Assembly: GCA_964406605.1 (NCBI GenBank)
Contig: CAYOSF010000001.1
Span: 372,001-436,000 of the forward strand
Direction of reading: 5' to 3'
DNA length: 64,000 nucleotides
Source: CAYOSF01 sp964406605
GTDB lineage: Bacteria; Chloroflexota; Dehalococcoidia; DSTF01; RBG-16-68-14
The position numbers and the translations under genes were made by a program. Position 1 is the first letter of the stretch. Each line of letters opens with the position of its first letter. The notes under the pieces are model-generated. The model saw only the letters and a list, made by a program, of their open reading frames with translations, was not told where the DNA came from and did not search any database. Positions 15,415 to 23,413 of this stretch are shown piece by piece.

Positions 15415-15888
15415 CTACAACGGCCCGGTGCTTGCGTCGGCAGTCGCCTGCCAGAACTCCCGGACAGGATAGGTGTCGGGCTGGCCCCGGTTCTCCCAGT
15501 ACGCCGTCATCGCGTGCTCGATATCGAGTTCGAAGAGCCAGTCGTCGGGGAGCACCGCGTGCGCCGCGGCCTCTGAGACGAGGTCGCGGGTTGCGTCGTC
15601 CTCGATCAACACGGCGCGCCCGGTGATGTAGAACTCGTCGTCGCGCTTGCCGGGCAGCGCGTGCATCGCGTACCGGCCGTCGCGCTTCAGGTCGAACCGC
15701 TTCGGTGACCAGGCCGGGACCGCGACGAAGAGCCGGCCCTCGGCGATGATCGGGCAGACGGGGTGGACGCGCGGGGCACCGTCGCGGCGCACCGTCGCCA
15801 GGTAGGTGATGGGGATCCAGTCCAGCGATTCCTGTAGGAGCCCGGCCATGTCGGGCCGGGCGGCGGCGAACTCTCGCCAGGAGGCCAT
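15415..15888 (-). CDS. Pyridoxamine-5'-phosphate-oxidase-like flavoprotein
   Basis: A 157-residue PPOX-fold protein. The pattern IPITYLATVRRDGAPRVHPVCPIIAEGRLFV at about residues 25-55 is the typical split-barrel opening that binds FMN, F420 or heme. These small cytosolic enzymes reduce or bind diverse cofactors and the substrate is rarely predictable. It lies 21 bases downstream of the DinB-like gene on the same strand and is probably cotranscribed. The gene is convergent with the sulfatase. Confidence 0.8.
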   Translation of the reverse strand: MASWREFAAARPDMAGLLQESLDWIPITYLATVRRDGAPRVHPVCPIIAEGRLFVAVPAWSPKRFDLKRDGRYAMHALPGKRDDEFYITGRAVLIEDDATRDLVSEAAAHAVLPDDWLFELDIEHAMTAYWENRGQPDTYPVREFWQATADASTGPL

Positions 15889-15909
15889 TGGCTGTTCCGC
15901 GGCCGGCCG

Positions 15910-16392
15910 CTAGAGCCCTTCCTTCTCCCGCCACTCGCGGATCTGTCCGGCGTGCTCCTCGTCGTGCTCGGCCGTGATCTGCACGAAGATGCGCCCGAAC
16001 TGCCCCTCCGCAAGGACGGGATCGGGGAGGCGGGTGACGCCCGCAACGAAGTCGGCGTGGAAGATGTCCAGCTCCCGTAGCACCTGATCCAGCGGCAGGT
16101 CTCGGCGCATGGACATGATGATGGCGTTCATCGGATCGTAGTTGGCGGCGTAGAGGTCGACACTTCCCAGGACCGCCTTGTCGCCCCTCGCCATGCGCGC
16201 CAGGTCCGGCAGCGCCAGCTCCTCCCAGGACGTAATGTGCGCGAGCACGTCCTTCACCGACCACTCCTCGACGACGCCGGAGCGGGTCATCTGCTCCTCG
16301 CTCAGTTCCTGGATTGCTGCGAGCAGCCCCCTTCGGGCCTTCTCCATGTGCGAGACGAGTTGCTGTCTATCGCTGCCTGAGTTCGGGGTCAT
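15910..16392 (-). CDS. DinB-superfamily (ClbS/DfsB-like) protein
   Basis: A 160-residue four-helix protein of the DinB/YfiT superfamily. VEEWSVKDVLAHITSWEE near residues 41-58 and the C-terminal EHDEEHAGQIREW carry the histidines that usually form a metal site in this fold. Members include thiol-dependent transferases and the ClbS self-resistance hydrolase. GGAGAAACGCGCC precedes the ATG. It is followed closely by the PPOX flavoprotein. The specific activity cannot be decided. Confidence 0.8.
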   Translation of the reverse strand: MTPNSGSDRQQLVSHMEKARRGLLAAIQELSEEQMTRSGVVEEWSVKDVLAHITSWEELALPDLARMARGDKAVLGSVDLYAANYDPMNAIIMSMRRDLPLDQVLRELDIFHADFVAGVTRLPDPVLAEGQFGRIFVQITAEHDEEHAGQIREWREKEGL

Positions 16393-16443
16393 GGCGCGTT
16401 TCTCCTCTCGACTGCACCGGCCTGGGGGTGGCGCGAATTCCCC

Positions 16444-16464
16444 ACCCGGGGACGGCGCCCGGGT
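16444..16464. repeat. GC-rich palindrome in an intergenic gap
   Basis: ACCCGGG (16444-16450) pairs with CCCGGGT (16458-16464) around GACGGCG. It lies after the methyltransferase end and before the DinB-like start, both on the minus strand. Possible terminator or interspersed repeat. Confidence 0.35.
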
Positions 16465-16527
16465 CCCGGTGTGCTCCTGTGCTTCACGATGTGGGGGCCG
16501 GGAAAGAGCCGCGCGCGGGGCCGAACG

Positions 16528-17319
16528 TCACTTCTTCGTCGCTGCGAACAGCACCCGCCGGCAGTAGGGCTTCTCCTCCAGCGTCAGCGACATCTCCGCG
16601 AGGAGGGCGTTCGTGGGAATCTCGCCCATCTCCTCTATCAGCGTGTCTCTTGCGTCGACGAACGCGCTGTAGCAGGCGGTCATCGGCTCCGGCCAGCCGG
16701 TGACCTCTTCGTAGATGTCCACGTCGAACCCGGCGTTCTTCAGGTGCGGGCGGTAGTCGTCCACCACGTCGGATCCGTGCAGCGGACTACCGGCCGCGCG
16801 CTCCGGGTGCAGCTCGTAGGCCGTGATGACCAGCCGTCCCCCGGGACGCAGAACGCGCGCCAACTCGTTGGCGGCCGCCTGCTTGTCGGGTGTGTACTGC
16901 AGCGCGTCCTCGCTCATCAGCCCGTCAACCGAAGCGTCGTCGAGCCCCGTGTCTTGGAATGTGCCGACGACGAACCGCGCCCTATCGGCCAGACCGAGCT
17001 TCTCCGCACGGGCGCGGCAGTGCTCAACGACGACTGCCGACAGGTCCATCCCGATGAGGTGCGCCCCCGTCTCGCGCGCCATCCAGAGCGCGGGGCCGCC
17101 CGTTCCGCAGCCGACGTCCGCGAACGTGTTGCCCGGTCCGACGCGTAGCTCGGCGGCCATGCGCCGTAGCTCTGGGAGAGTCGTGAAGCTGAGGTGGCCG
17201 AATTCCTCCGGGAAGTCGGGGCCCTCGGCCAGCTCATGCCAGATCCGGCGCGCGGTAGGGCTGTTCGGCAGCGCAGCGTACACGGCGTCGTATCCGGCCG
17301 AAAGGAGGTCTTGTTCCAT
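16528..17319 (-). CDS. Class I SAM-dependent methyltransferase
   Basis: A 263-residue Rossmann-fold methyltransferase. Motif I ADVGCGTGGPALWMA is near residue 65 and the acidic motif II is LIGMDLSAVVVEHCRARA. The region SVDGLMSEDALQYTPDKQAAANELARVLRPGGRL is the motif III/IV pattern of small-molecule (ubiquinone/sarcosine-type) methyltransferases. It uses S-adenosylmethionine; the acceptor is unknown. The ATG at 17319 was chosen because the sequence before it is low in family character. The next gene upstream on the same strand makes methionine from homocysteine, a possible link in methyl-group supply. Confidence 0.85.
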   Translation of the reverse strand: MEQDLLSAGYDAVYAALPNSPTARRIWHELAEGPDFPEEFGHLSFTTLPELRRMAAELRVGPGNTFADVGCGTGGPALWMARETGAHLIGMDLSAVVVEHCRARAEKLGLADRARFVVGTFQDTGLDDASVDGLMSEDALQYTPDKQAAANELARVLRPGGRLVITAYELHPERAAGSPLHGSDVVDDYRPHLKNAGFDVDIYEEVTGWPEPMTACYSAFVDARDTLIEEMGEIPTNALLAEMSLTLEEKPYCRRVLFAATKK

Positions 17320-17371
17320 ATTAGGGCTGATTGTAGTGCGTGAGCGAGGTCCATGCAAGTCGTGTGGCTGT

Positions 17372-17390
17372 GACAGGCCGTCGGCCTGTC
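17372..17390 (-). terminator. Strong hairpin downstream of the homocysteine methyltransferase
   Basis: GACAGGCC-GTC-GGCCTGTC, an 8-base perfect stem 7 bases past the stop of the gene at 17398-18300 on the minus strand. There is no T-run. Likely terminator. Confidence 0.55.
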
Positions 17391-17397
17391 ATGCTCG

Positions 17398-18300
17398 CTA
17401 CTGGCCAGATCGTTCGTCGATCAGCCGCCGCAGCCTGGCTATGTGTTCCGGCCGGGTATAGCAGCACCCGCCGACGATCCTGGCGCCGGCGTCGATCCAG
17501 CCGGCGGCCGCGGCGGCGTATCCGTCGACGTCGAGGAGCGTTCGGGCCACCTCTTCCGGCTCGGGCCGTTCCTCACCATCTCCGGGGATCACGTCGGCCG
17601 GGTTCGCGTAGCCGCCCACCGGCCGGTCGGTCAGGCCGGCGAGGACGGGCATGACGCGCGAGAGGAAGTTGGCGCCGCAGCAGTTGACCAGATAGGCGTC
17701 GATATCGAGGTGCGAGACAGTCTGGAACGCCTCCGGTACCGTCTCTCCGCTGGGGAGATGGTCCGGGTCATCGCCCTGCAGTGTCCAGCTCAGCCACGCC
17801 TCTCGGTCGGTTTCCGTGGCCGCCGTAGCCGCTGCCAGCGCCTCGCGGGCGCTGGCCATCGTCTCGCAGAGCAGGATGTCCACTCTGGGCGCGAGCAGAG
17901 CCGCCATGCGCCGGTAGGTCTCCAGGATCGTCGGGTCGTCGCCGACGAGATGCGCCCGGTAGCTGGTCTCGAGCGGCGGCATCGATCCGGCCACGCGCAC
18001 GTTCCGCGACGCGGAATCGCGCGCTCGGTTCGCCAGCTCTGTCGCCATGACCGTCATCTCCTCGAAGCGGTCCTCGAGGCCCTCTCGGGACAGGATGGGC
18101 GGGGTGACGGCGTAGTTGTTGCAGGTGATGACGTCGGAGCCCGCCTCGATGTAGGCTTGGTGGACCTTCAGCACTTCATCCGGCGCGTCGAGCAACGCCT
18201 TGGCGGACCAGATTGAGGAGATGTGGTCCGGGACCTCGACGCCGCGGAGCTGCAGCTCCGATCCCATGCCGCCGTCCAGCAGCGTAATCGCCCGTGGCAC
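17398..18300 (-). CDS. Homocysteine S-methyltransferase family protein
   Basis: A 300-residue TIM-barrel enzyme that transfers a methyl group from a donor such as S-methylmethionine or betaine to homocysteine, forming methionine. Family hallmarks are the N-terminal LLDGGMGSELQLRG, ITCNNYAVTP near residue 60, and the zinc-binding cysteines in VNCCGAN (near 210) and GGCCYTRPEHI (near 280). The GTG start at 18300 has GGAGGCGACC upstream. The methyl donor is not determinable. It lies between a methyltransferase and a PPOX flavoprotein gene on the same strand, and a hairpin follows its stop. Confidence 0.9.
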   Translation of the reverse strand: MPRAITLLDGGMGSELQLRGVEVPDHISSIWSAKALLDAPDEVLKVHQAYIEAGSDVITCNNYAVTPPILSREGLEDRFEEMTVMATELANRARDSASRNVRVAGSMPPLETSYRAHLVGDDPTILETYRRMAALLAPRVDILLCETMASAREALAAATAATETDREAWLSWTLQGDDPDHLPSGETVPEAFQTVSHLDIDAYLVNCCGANFLSRVMPVLAGLTDRPVGGYANPADVIPGDGEERPEPEEVARTLLDVDGYAAAAAGWIDAGARIVGGCCYTRPEHIARLRRLIDERSGQ

Positions 18301-18323
18301 GATCGGTCGCCTCCTCCTTGAAA

Positions 18324-18785
18324 CTAATAGGCGCCGGCGAGCTTGCGGTGGTCCCAGGAGACGACCTTGCTGGGTCTCACGCGGATGCCGGTGCGCTTCT
18401 CTGCGGTGCGGCGCATCTGGGTCTGCGTTGACTCGGTCGTGGCGGCGCCCTTGTGCACCGATACGGCGGCCAGGATCGCTGCTACCTCGTCGACGTCCTC
18501 GAGCAGCTCGGCGCTGCCATAGAACACGACGCCCCGGAGCTCAGCGTAGTCGATGCCGTCCTCCACCAGCAGGCTCACGCGCGGGTCCCGCCTGAGATTC
18601 TTGATCTTCTGGCTGCTTCTGTAGGTGGTCATCACGATGGCGCCGTCGTCTTCGACGGCGAACCACATCGGAATGGGATGCGGGACGCCGTCCCTCCCGA
18701 TGCTGCTAGCGATGATGGTCGGAGCCTTCGCGATGAAGTCGCGTATCTCCTCCTCGCTCATGCGGATCTGGTCGCGTCGGGACAC
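18324..18785 (-). CDS. PPOX-class flavin/F420-dependent protein
   Basis: A 153-residue split-barrel protein with the PPOX pattern IIASSIGRDGVPHPIPMWFAVEDDGAIVMTT followed by SSQKIKNLRRDPRVSLLVEDG, which resembles F420- or FMN-binding PPOX enzymes. The GTG start at 18785 is supported by GGAGGGCATC. Its end lies 23 bases before the homocysteine methyltransferase start, so the two are probably one operon. Cofactor choice and substrate are unknown. It is divergent from the enoyl-CoA hydratase gene. Confidence 0.82.
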   Translation of the reverse strand: MSRRDQIRMSEEEIRDFIAKAPTIIASSIGRDGVPHPIPMWFAVEDDGAIVMTTYRSSQKIKNLRRDPRVSLLVEDGIDYAELRGVVFYGSAELLEDVDEVAAILAAVSVHKGAATTESTQTQMRRTAEKRTGIRVRPSKVVSWDHRKLAGAY

Positions 18786-18818
18786 GATGCCCTCCTAGCG
18801 CTAGTGGCTGCGCTGTTC

Positions 18819-18834
18819 CCGGGCTGTCGCCCGG
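18819..18834. repeat. Palindrome between divergent genes
   Basis: CCGGGC-TGTC-GCCCGG, a 6-base stem between the divergent PPOX and enoyl-CoA hydratase genes. It cannot be a terminator for either; operator or interspersed repeat. Confidence 0.3.
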
Positions 18835-18893
18835 CGAGACCATCCTACCCTACGCGAGCGGACTTCGGCGACTCTCCCGCGCCCGGCGGCTGC

Positions 18894-18899
18894 TATACT
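18894..18899 (+). promoter_or_regulatory. Candidate -10 box of the enoyl-CoA hydratase gene
   Basis: TATACT at 18894-18899, followed by GAAAGGAGAACGCGC and the ATG at 18923. No good -35 hexamer is seen at 16-18 bases upstream, so this is tentative. Confidence 0.35.
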
Positions 18900-18922
18900 T
18901 GCGACCCGAAAGGAGAACGCGC

Positions 18923-19732
18923 ATGGAACCCGCTCTCACCTACGAGAAGAGAGGACACGTCGCCTACGTGACTCTCGACCGACCTGAGGTACGCAATGCG
19001 ATGAACCCGGAGCTGATCGTCCGCCTGGCGGAGGCCTGGCTCGACTACGCCGAGGACGAGGACCTGCGGGTCGCGATCGTCACCGGCGCGGGCGACAGGG
19101 CCTTCTGTGCCGGTGCCGACCTGGGCAGCCTCATTCCGCTCTTGACCGGTGCCCGCTCACCCCAGGATGACTGGGACCGCCGCCTGGCCGCCGATCTCTC
19201 ACTGGCACGCACGGCCCTCCTGCGCGACATCCCGCTCTACAAACCCGTCATTAGCGCCGTCAATGGATACTGTCTGGCCGGTGGGGCCGAGATCGTCCTG
19301 GGAACCGATATCCGGATCGCCGCCGAGCACGCCACCTTCGGCCTCACCGAGGTCGCGCGGGGCATCATCCCTGCCGGAGGCGGCGTCGTTCGACTTCCCC
19401 GCCAGGTCCCCTACTGCAAGGCGATGGAGATACTGCTCGTGGGCGACAGCATCACCGCCCAGGAGGCGCATCGAACCGGCCTGGTGAACTATGTGGTTCC
19501 TGGACCGGAACTGATGGCCACGGCCGAGGAGTTCGCCGACAAGATCGCGGCGAACGGGCCGCTCGCGGTACGAAAGATCAAGGAGGTTGTCGTGCGCGGC
19601 TCGGGACTTCCACTCGAGGAGCTCCACCGCGTAGAGAACGAGTGCGTCGTGGAGGTGATGAGCAGCGAGGATGCCCGCGAAGGCCCCCGCGCGTTCGTAG
19701 AGAAGCGTCCGCCTCAGTACAAGGGCCGTTGA
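18923..19732 (+). CDS. Enoyl-CoA hydratase/isomerase (crotonase family)
   Basis: A 269-residue crotonase-fold enzyme. VAYVTLDRPEVRNAMNPEL opens the fold. GAGDRAFCAGADLGSL near residue 60 and AVNGYCLAGGAEIVLGTDIRIA near 113-134 form the oxyanion hole. AEHATFGLTEVARGIIPAGGGVVRLPR holds the catalytic Glu region. It hydrates or isomerises enoyl-CoA thioesters in fatty-acid or aromatic-acid breakdown. GAAAGGAG precedes the ATG. No other beta-oxidation gene is adjacent; an acyl-CoA dehydrogenase lies at 46976. The exact acyl substrate is unknown. Confidence 0.92.
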   Translation: MEPALTYEKRGHVAYVTLDRPEVRNAMNPELIVRLAEAWLDYAEDEDLRVAIVTGAGDRAFCAGADLGSLIPLLTGARSPQDDWDRRLAADLSLARTALLRDIPLYKPVISAVNGYCLAGGAEIVLGTDIRIAAEHATFGLTEVARGIIPAGGGVVRLPRQVPYCKAMEILLVGDSITAQEAHRTGLVNYVVPGPELMATAEEFADKIAANGPLAVRKIKEVVVRGSGLPLEELHRVENECVVEVMSSEDAREGPRAFVEKRPPQYKGR

Positions 19733-20053
19733 GCGGCCGGTCCTAGCACGGCCATTTCGGGAGAGCCTACGATGCGGCGAGTGCAGGCAGGTTGTTCTCT
19801 GATTGCGGCTGGGACCGCCGGATTGGAACAGCGCGCGGCGAAGCCGAGGTGGGGGTCAACGTGAACCGCCTGACCGACGACTCGGTGCGGGAGCCCCTGA
19901 CCGGCATGCCGGTCTACAACGGCATCCCGTGCCGGTTGGAGAAGGCGGTGGCAGGTGACGACCACGAGGTGCCCTGGCGCGTGCCGAGGTCCAAAGGGCG
20001 CGCTCGAACGGACCCGACGGGCTAGGCCGCCGAGGGGTTGGGGCGCTCCCTCA
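19733..20053. other. Gap between convergent genes
   Basis: 321 bases with no gene I can support. A frame from 19792 to 20025 is open but lacks a binding site and family character. A weak stem GGCCG/CGGCC lies at 19735-19753. Confidence 0.5.
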
Positions 20054-20728
20054 TCACTCCCGCTTGCCGGGCAGCTTGGGCACCAACCACTGCAGGAAGC
20101 TCTCCGGGTTGCGGGTCTGCAGATAGAAACGGCCCGGCCCGGTAAGCTTGCAGACGAGCCCTTCGCCGCCGAGCAACGTCGACTTCCAGCTTCCGGCCCG
20201 TCCGACGTCGTACTTGACCGACTCGTCGAAGGCAACCATGTGCCCGGTATCGACGATGTAGCGCTGACCGGCGTCGAGGTCGACCAGGTGGATACCGCCG
20301 TAGCTGGAAAGGAAGATCGTGCCGCTCCCGCTGCATTTGAGCAGGAAGAGGCCCTCGCGCGAGAAGAACGTCTTGCCGCCCCCCCACTTCGTGTCGATCT
20401 CCACGTCGGGCGTCGCCGCAAGGAAGGAACCGGACTGAACCAGCAGCGTCTGGCCGGCGAGATCGAGCGCGATGATATCGCCGGGAAGCGCGGGCGCAAT
20501 GGTGACCTCACCCGGCTGCTCCGCTTCGAAGGTGTTGAGGAAGAAGCTCTCGCCGCCGAGCATGGAGCGCTTCAGTCCTCCCAGGATGCCTCCCTTCATG
20601 CCGGTCTCGATCTTGATGGAGTCCGACATGCTCACCATTGCCCCGGTCTCGGCCTGGATCTTCTCTCCGGCATCCAGGGATATGATCCCGAGAGCGTACG
20701 ACGGCCCGTACTTGACTTCGTGCCTCAT
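20054..20728 (-). CDS. TIGR00266 / AIM24-family protein
   Basis: A 224-residue protein of the TIGR00266 (AIM24-like) beta-barrel family. Typical segments are AGEKIQAETGAMVSMSDSIKIETGMKGG near the N-terminus, the GESFFLNTFEA core and the repeated-turn region SYGGIHLVDLDAGQRYIVDTGHMVAF. GGAGCGACCGCAG precedes the ATG. The family is very common in bacteria but has no settled biochemical function; the eukaryotic homolog helps organise mitochondrial inner-membrane complexes. No membrane segment or signal peptide is seen. Confidence 0.9.
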   Translation of the reverse strand: MRHEVKYGPSYALGIISLDAGEKIQAETGAMVSMSDSIKIETGMKGGILGGLKRSMLGGESFFLNTFEAEQPGEVTIAPALPGDIIALDLAGQTLLVQSGSFLAATPDVEIDTKWGGGKTFFSREGLFLLKCSGSGTIFLSSYGGIHLVDLDAGQRYIVDTGHMVAFDESVKYDVGRAGSWKSTLLGGEGLVCKLTGPGRFYLQTRNPESFLQWLVPKLPGKRE

Positions 20729-20770
20729 CTGCGGTCGCTCCTTTTCAACTGCCTCATGCGAACTCGTCCT

Positions 20771-20794
20771 GCCTCGCGATGGAAGTCGCGAGGC
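20771..20794 (-). terminator. Nine-base-pair hairpin downstream of the DUF4380-like gene
   Basis: GCCTCGCGA (20771-20779) pairs perfectly with TCGCGAGGC (20786-20794) around TGGAAG. It lies between two minus-strand genes, about 70 bases after the stop of the upstream one. There is no T-tract. Confidence 0.45.
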
Positions 20795-20864
20795 GGCTGT
20801 AAGTCAAAAGGGCTGAGGATGATCGGAGTACAGTGTGCTGCTCCGCGACGCCGCGGAGGGCGTC

Positions 20865-21791
20865 TCACGCGTCCTCTCCCTGGATCTTTGGCAGGACATA
20901 CCTGTCGACATCGGCGTCGTCACGTGGCATCCGCACGTCGCGAAAGAGGAGCCAGCGCTCGACATGCTCGACGGCTTCTCCCGCACGCAGGCGGACGAGC
21001 GGGCCAAGAGTTTCGAGCTCGAGCATCTCGGCGTCAGTGAAGACCTCGACGGAGCAGCCGAAATCCGGGTAACGGAGACCGTCCAGGTAGTCGAACTCCT
21101 TCACGAACAGGTGATCGTCCCGGACGTAGGCGAGCCAGCCGTCCGTGACCATAAGGCCTGCCTTCTGGGGCGTGAAAGCGCCTGAGTCCTGAGCCAACGT
21201 CAGGTACTTCGCGCCCCAAGTCCAGCGGGGATCCCTCATGTCGGTGTAGCTCCAGAGGGTCATGGAACCTGCGGGCGACAGGCGCTCCTCATGGCTGGCG
21301 CGCGGCGGCAGGGGGATGATAGCCTTTCCGCCCGAGGCCATCACCGAGAGCGCCCAAGGGGCCAGGTCTTCTTCCCATGGCCGGTGAGCCCGAAGGCGGT
21401 GCGTCAGCTCCACCTCCGCCTCCGTCGGGGACAAGCGGATGTCGATCTCCTTCTGGATGCCGGTGGTGTCCTCGGTGGGCTGCAGGAGGCGCACGCCATC
21501 CCGGCCTTGCTCCAGAACGACCGGCAAGTTGTCCGGGCGGTACGTTCGGGGCCGGGCTTCGGGCGCGTGCCAGAGGCGATGCCCACCATAGATCCTCCAG
21601 GCATCGCCGCCGGTTGCGCCGAGCTGGTCGCCGTACTCTTTGAACTCGTTGCCCCCGCCGACGAATCCGAAGCGGATGACGCGTGGGCCCACGTCTGTCG
21701 TGACGATCAGATCCACGAGGCCGTTGGACAGGCGCCAGCAATTGGGCCACCCGCCGTACTCCGTCTTCTCGATGGTCACCTGGTCTGACAA
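20865..21791 (-). CDS. DUF4380-like protein with probable galactose-mutarotase-like fold
   Basis: A 308-residue soluble protein. The N-terminal LSNGLVDLIVTTDVGPRVIRFGFVGGGNEF is the typical start of DUF4380/aldose-1-epimerase-like beta-sandwich proteins, which bind carbohydrates. The middle holds GGHRLWHAPE and a charged AEVELTHRLRAHRPWEED segment that fits the fold. No catalytic role is established for the family. The start is TTG at 21791 (or GTG four codons later), with only a weak binding site. The gene lies next to a PLP enzyme and the glycosidase region, consistent with a sugar-related function. Confidence 0.65.
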   Translation of the reverse strand: MSDQVTIEKTEYGGWPNCWRLSNGLVDLIVTTDVGPRVIRFGFVGGGNEFKEYGDQLGATGGDAWRIYGGHRLWHAPEARPRTYRPDNLPVVLEQGRDGVRLLQPTEDTTGIQKEIDIRLSPTEAEVELTHRLRAHRPWEEDLAPWALSVMASGGKAIIPLPPRASHEERLSPAGSMTLWSYTDMRDPRWTWGAKYLTLAQDSGAFTPQKAGLMVTDGWLAYVRDDHLFVKEFDYLDGLRYPDFGCSVEVFTDAEMLELETLGPLVRLRAGEAVEHVERWLLFRDVRMPRDDADVDRYVLPKIQGEDA

Positions 21792-21963
21792 GGGATCGCT
21801 CTTCGACTGTTCGGGTTCTCGGCTCCGGCTCGCTGGGATTCAGTGCCCAGGCGGCCCGTGCAAGCTCGAACGGACGGGCGCGAGGCTGACGGTCGGGCCG
21901 GTCAGCAAGGAGGGCATTGAACGACCACGAGCTATGCGGGCTTGCTGGCCCTGGGGTTGCGGT

Positions 21964-23379
21964 TCACTCCGAGGGGACATCATGCATGCTGTCCACCATG
22001 GCTACCATGACGTTCCTCACCATCTCCTGAAGCTGGGGAACGTCCTTGGGAAGACCTCCGTAGATGGCGCCCGTCGCGGGCTTCTCCCGGGGCGGGTTCT
22101 TCGCATACTCGACCGCTTCCCCGAGGTCCTTCGCGAATGCCTCCACGACGCCCGGCTGGGTCTGGGGTCGCGTCACGCACATGTGCACGCCGTCGGGATA
22201 CTGGACACCGTTGAAGCGCCAGCCCTTGTCCCTCATGAAGTCATTGACGTGGTAGATGTCGAAGACGTTGGACGTGAACGCGAAGCAGAAGGTCGGCTCG
22301 CCCATGATCCGCAGCTCGGGATGAGCCCGGACGGCGTCCTGCATGGCGAAAGAGGTCTCGAAGATCTGCTTCGCGTATCTCCGGTAGCCCTCGCGCCCGA
22401 GGCTCACCATCGAGGCCCAGGTGGCGGCGAGCAGCCCGCCCGACCGGCTGCCCGCGAGCCCGGGCGAGAAGTACTTGCCACCGGGGAACTCCGGTCTGAG
22501 GAAGTACTGGTACTGGCGTAGTGACTTGTCACGATAGAGCACCACTGACGTGCCTTTGAGGCCGTACCCGTACTTGTGGGTGTCCGCCGAAATGCTCGTC
22601 ACGCCCGGCACGCGGAAGTCGAAGAGAGGAATGTCATAGCCAAGTTCCTCGCCCCAGGGGAGGATGAAGCCGCCGAGGCAGCCATCCACGTGGAGGCCGA
22701 CGCCGTGCGCCAGGGCGACCTCCGAGAGCTCCTCGATGGGGTCGATCGTGCCATAGGGGTAGTTGCCGGCGGAGCCGACGAGCGCGACCGTTCGCGGCGT
22801 GATGTGGTCGCGAACGTAGTCGACGTCGACGAGCGTCGTCTCCGCATCGACGGGCGCGCGCACCACATCGATCCCGAAAAGATGGGCCGCCTTGTCGAAG
22901 GCCGGGTGGGCGGTCTCCGGCAGGATGATCTCGGGCTGGGCGACGCCACGCTCCTCCCTGGACTGCTCGCGGTAGACGAGGACGGCGCTGAGGATGCTCT
23001 CGGTTCCCCCCGATGTCAGCGCGCCGGCAGGCCTGGCGTCCGGCTTAGCGGCGTCCGCGTGCATCATGTCCAGCGCCATCGCCACGATCTCGCTCTCGAA
23101 GCGGGTGGCGCTCGGGCACATGTCCCGCTGGAGCGCATTGACGTGGGAGAAAGCAGAAAAGGCCTCGTCGAGGAAGGCGTAGTGGGACATGTCCCCGCAG
23201 TACATTGTCCCGGAGCACTTCCCGGTCTGCCAGAAGCGGTCCTCCTCGTCTGCCATCTCATGGAGTTCCCGGAGGATCTCCTCGTGCGGGCGTCCCTCTT
23301 CGGGGAAACGGTCGATGACACCGTAGCGTTCTGCGTACGGATTCCCGACCGCGAATGGGTTCTCGGCTTCGTTTACCAT
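21964..23379 (-). CDS. PLP-dependent lyase/decarboxylase of the sphingosine-1-phosphate-lyase type
   Basis: A 471-residue fold-type I PLP enzyme. The sequence GALTSGGTESILSAVLVYRE near residue 115, GSAGNYPYGTIDPIEEL, HVDGCLGGFILPWGEELG and SADTHKYGYGLKGTSVVLYRD (with the PLP-binding Lys) match sphingosine-1-phosphate lyases and related group II decarboxylases. A perfect AAGGAGG lies before the ATG at 23379. Unlike the eukaryotic lyase it has no membrane anchor, so the substrate in this bacterium is probably another phosphorylated amino alcohol or an amino acid. It follows the fucosidase by 34 bases on the same strand, so the two may share a transcript. Confidence 0.85.
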   Translation of the reverse strand: MVNEAENPFAVGNPYAERYGVIDRFPEEGRPHEEILRELHEMADEEDRFWQTGKCSGTMYCGDMSHYAFLDEAFSAFSHVNALQRDMCPSATRFESEIVAMALDMMHADAAKPDARPAGALTSGGTESILSAVLVYREQSREERGVAQPEIILPETAHPAFDKAAHLFGIDVVRAPVDAETTLVDVDYVRDHITPRTVALVGSAGNYPYGTIDPIEELSEVALAHGVGLHVDGCLGGFILPWGEELGYDIPLFDFRVPGVTSISADTHKYGYGLKGTSVVLYRDKSLRQYQYFLRPEFPGGKYFSPGLAGSRSGGLLAATWASMVSLGREGYRRYAKQIFETSFAMQDAVRAHPELRIMGEPTFCFAFTSNVFDIYHVNDFMRDKGWRFNGVQYPDGVHMCVTRPQTQPGVVEAFAKDLGEAVEYAKNPPREKPATGAIYGGLPKDVPQLQEMVRNVMVAMVDSMHDVPSE

Positions 23380-23413
23380 CGATGTCCTCCTTGGCTGCCT
23401 GTGTCCCCGGGCT

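Noticed and set aside
19792..20025. 77-residue plus-strand frame in the gap after the enoyl-CoA hydratase
   Set aside because: No binding site, no recognisable domain, composition like noncoding sequence.
19714..20511. Open frame on the minus strand across the TIGR00266 gene
   Set aside because: It covers the well-supported TIGR00266 gene in another frame and has no family character.
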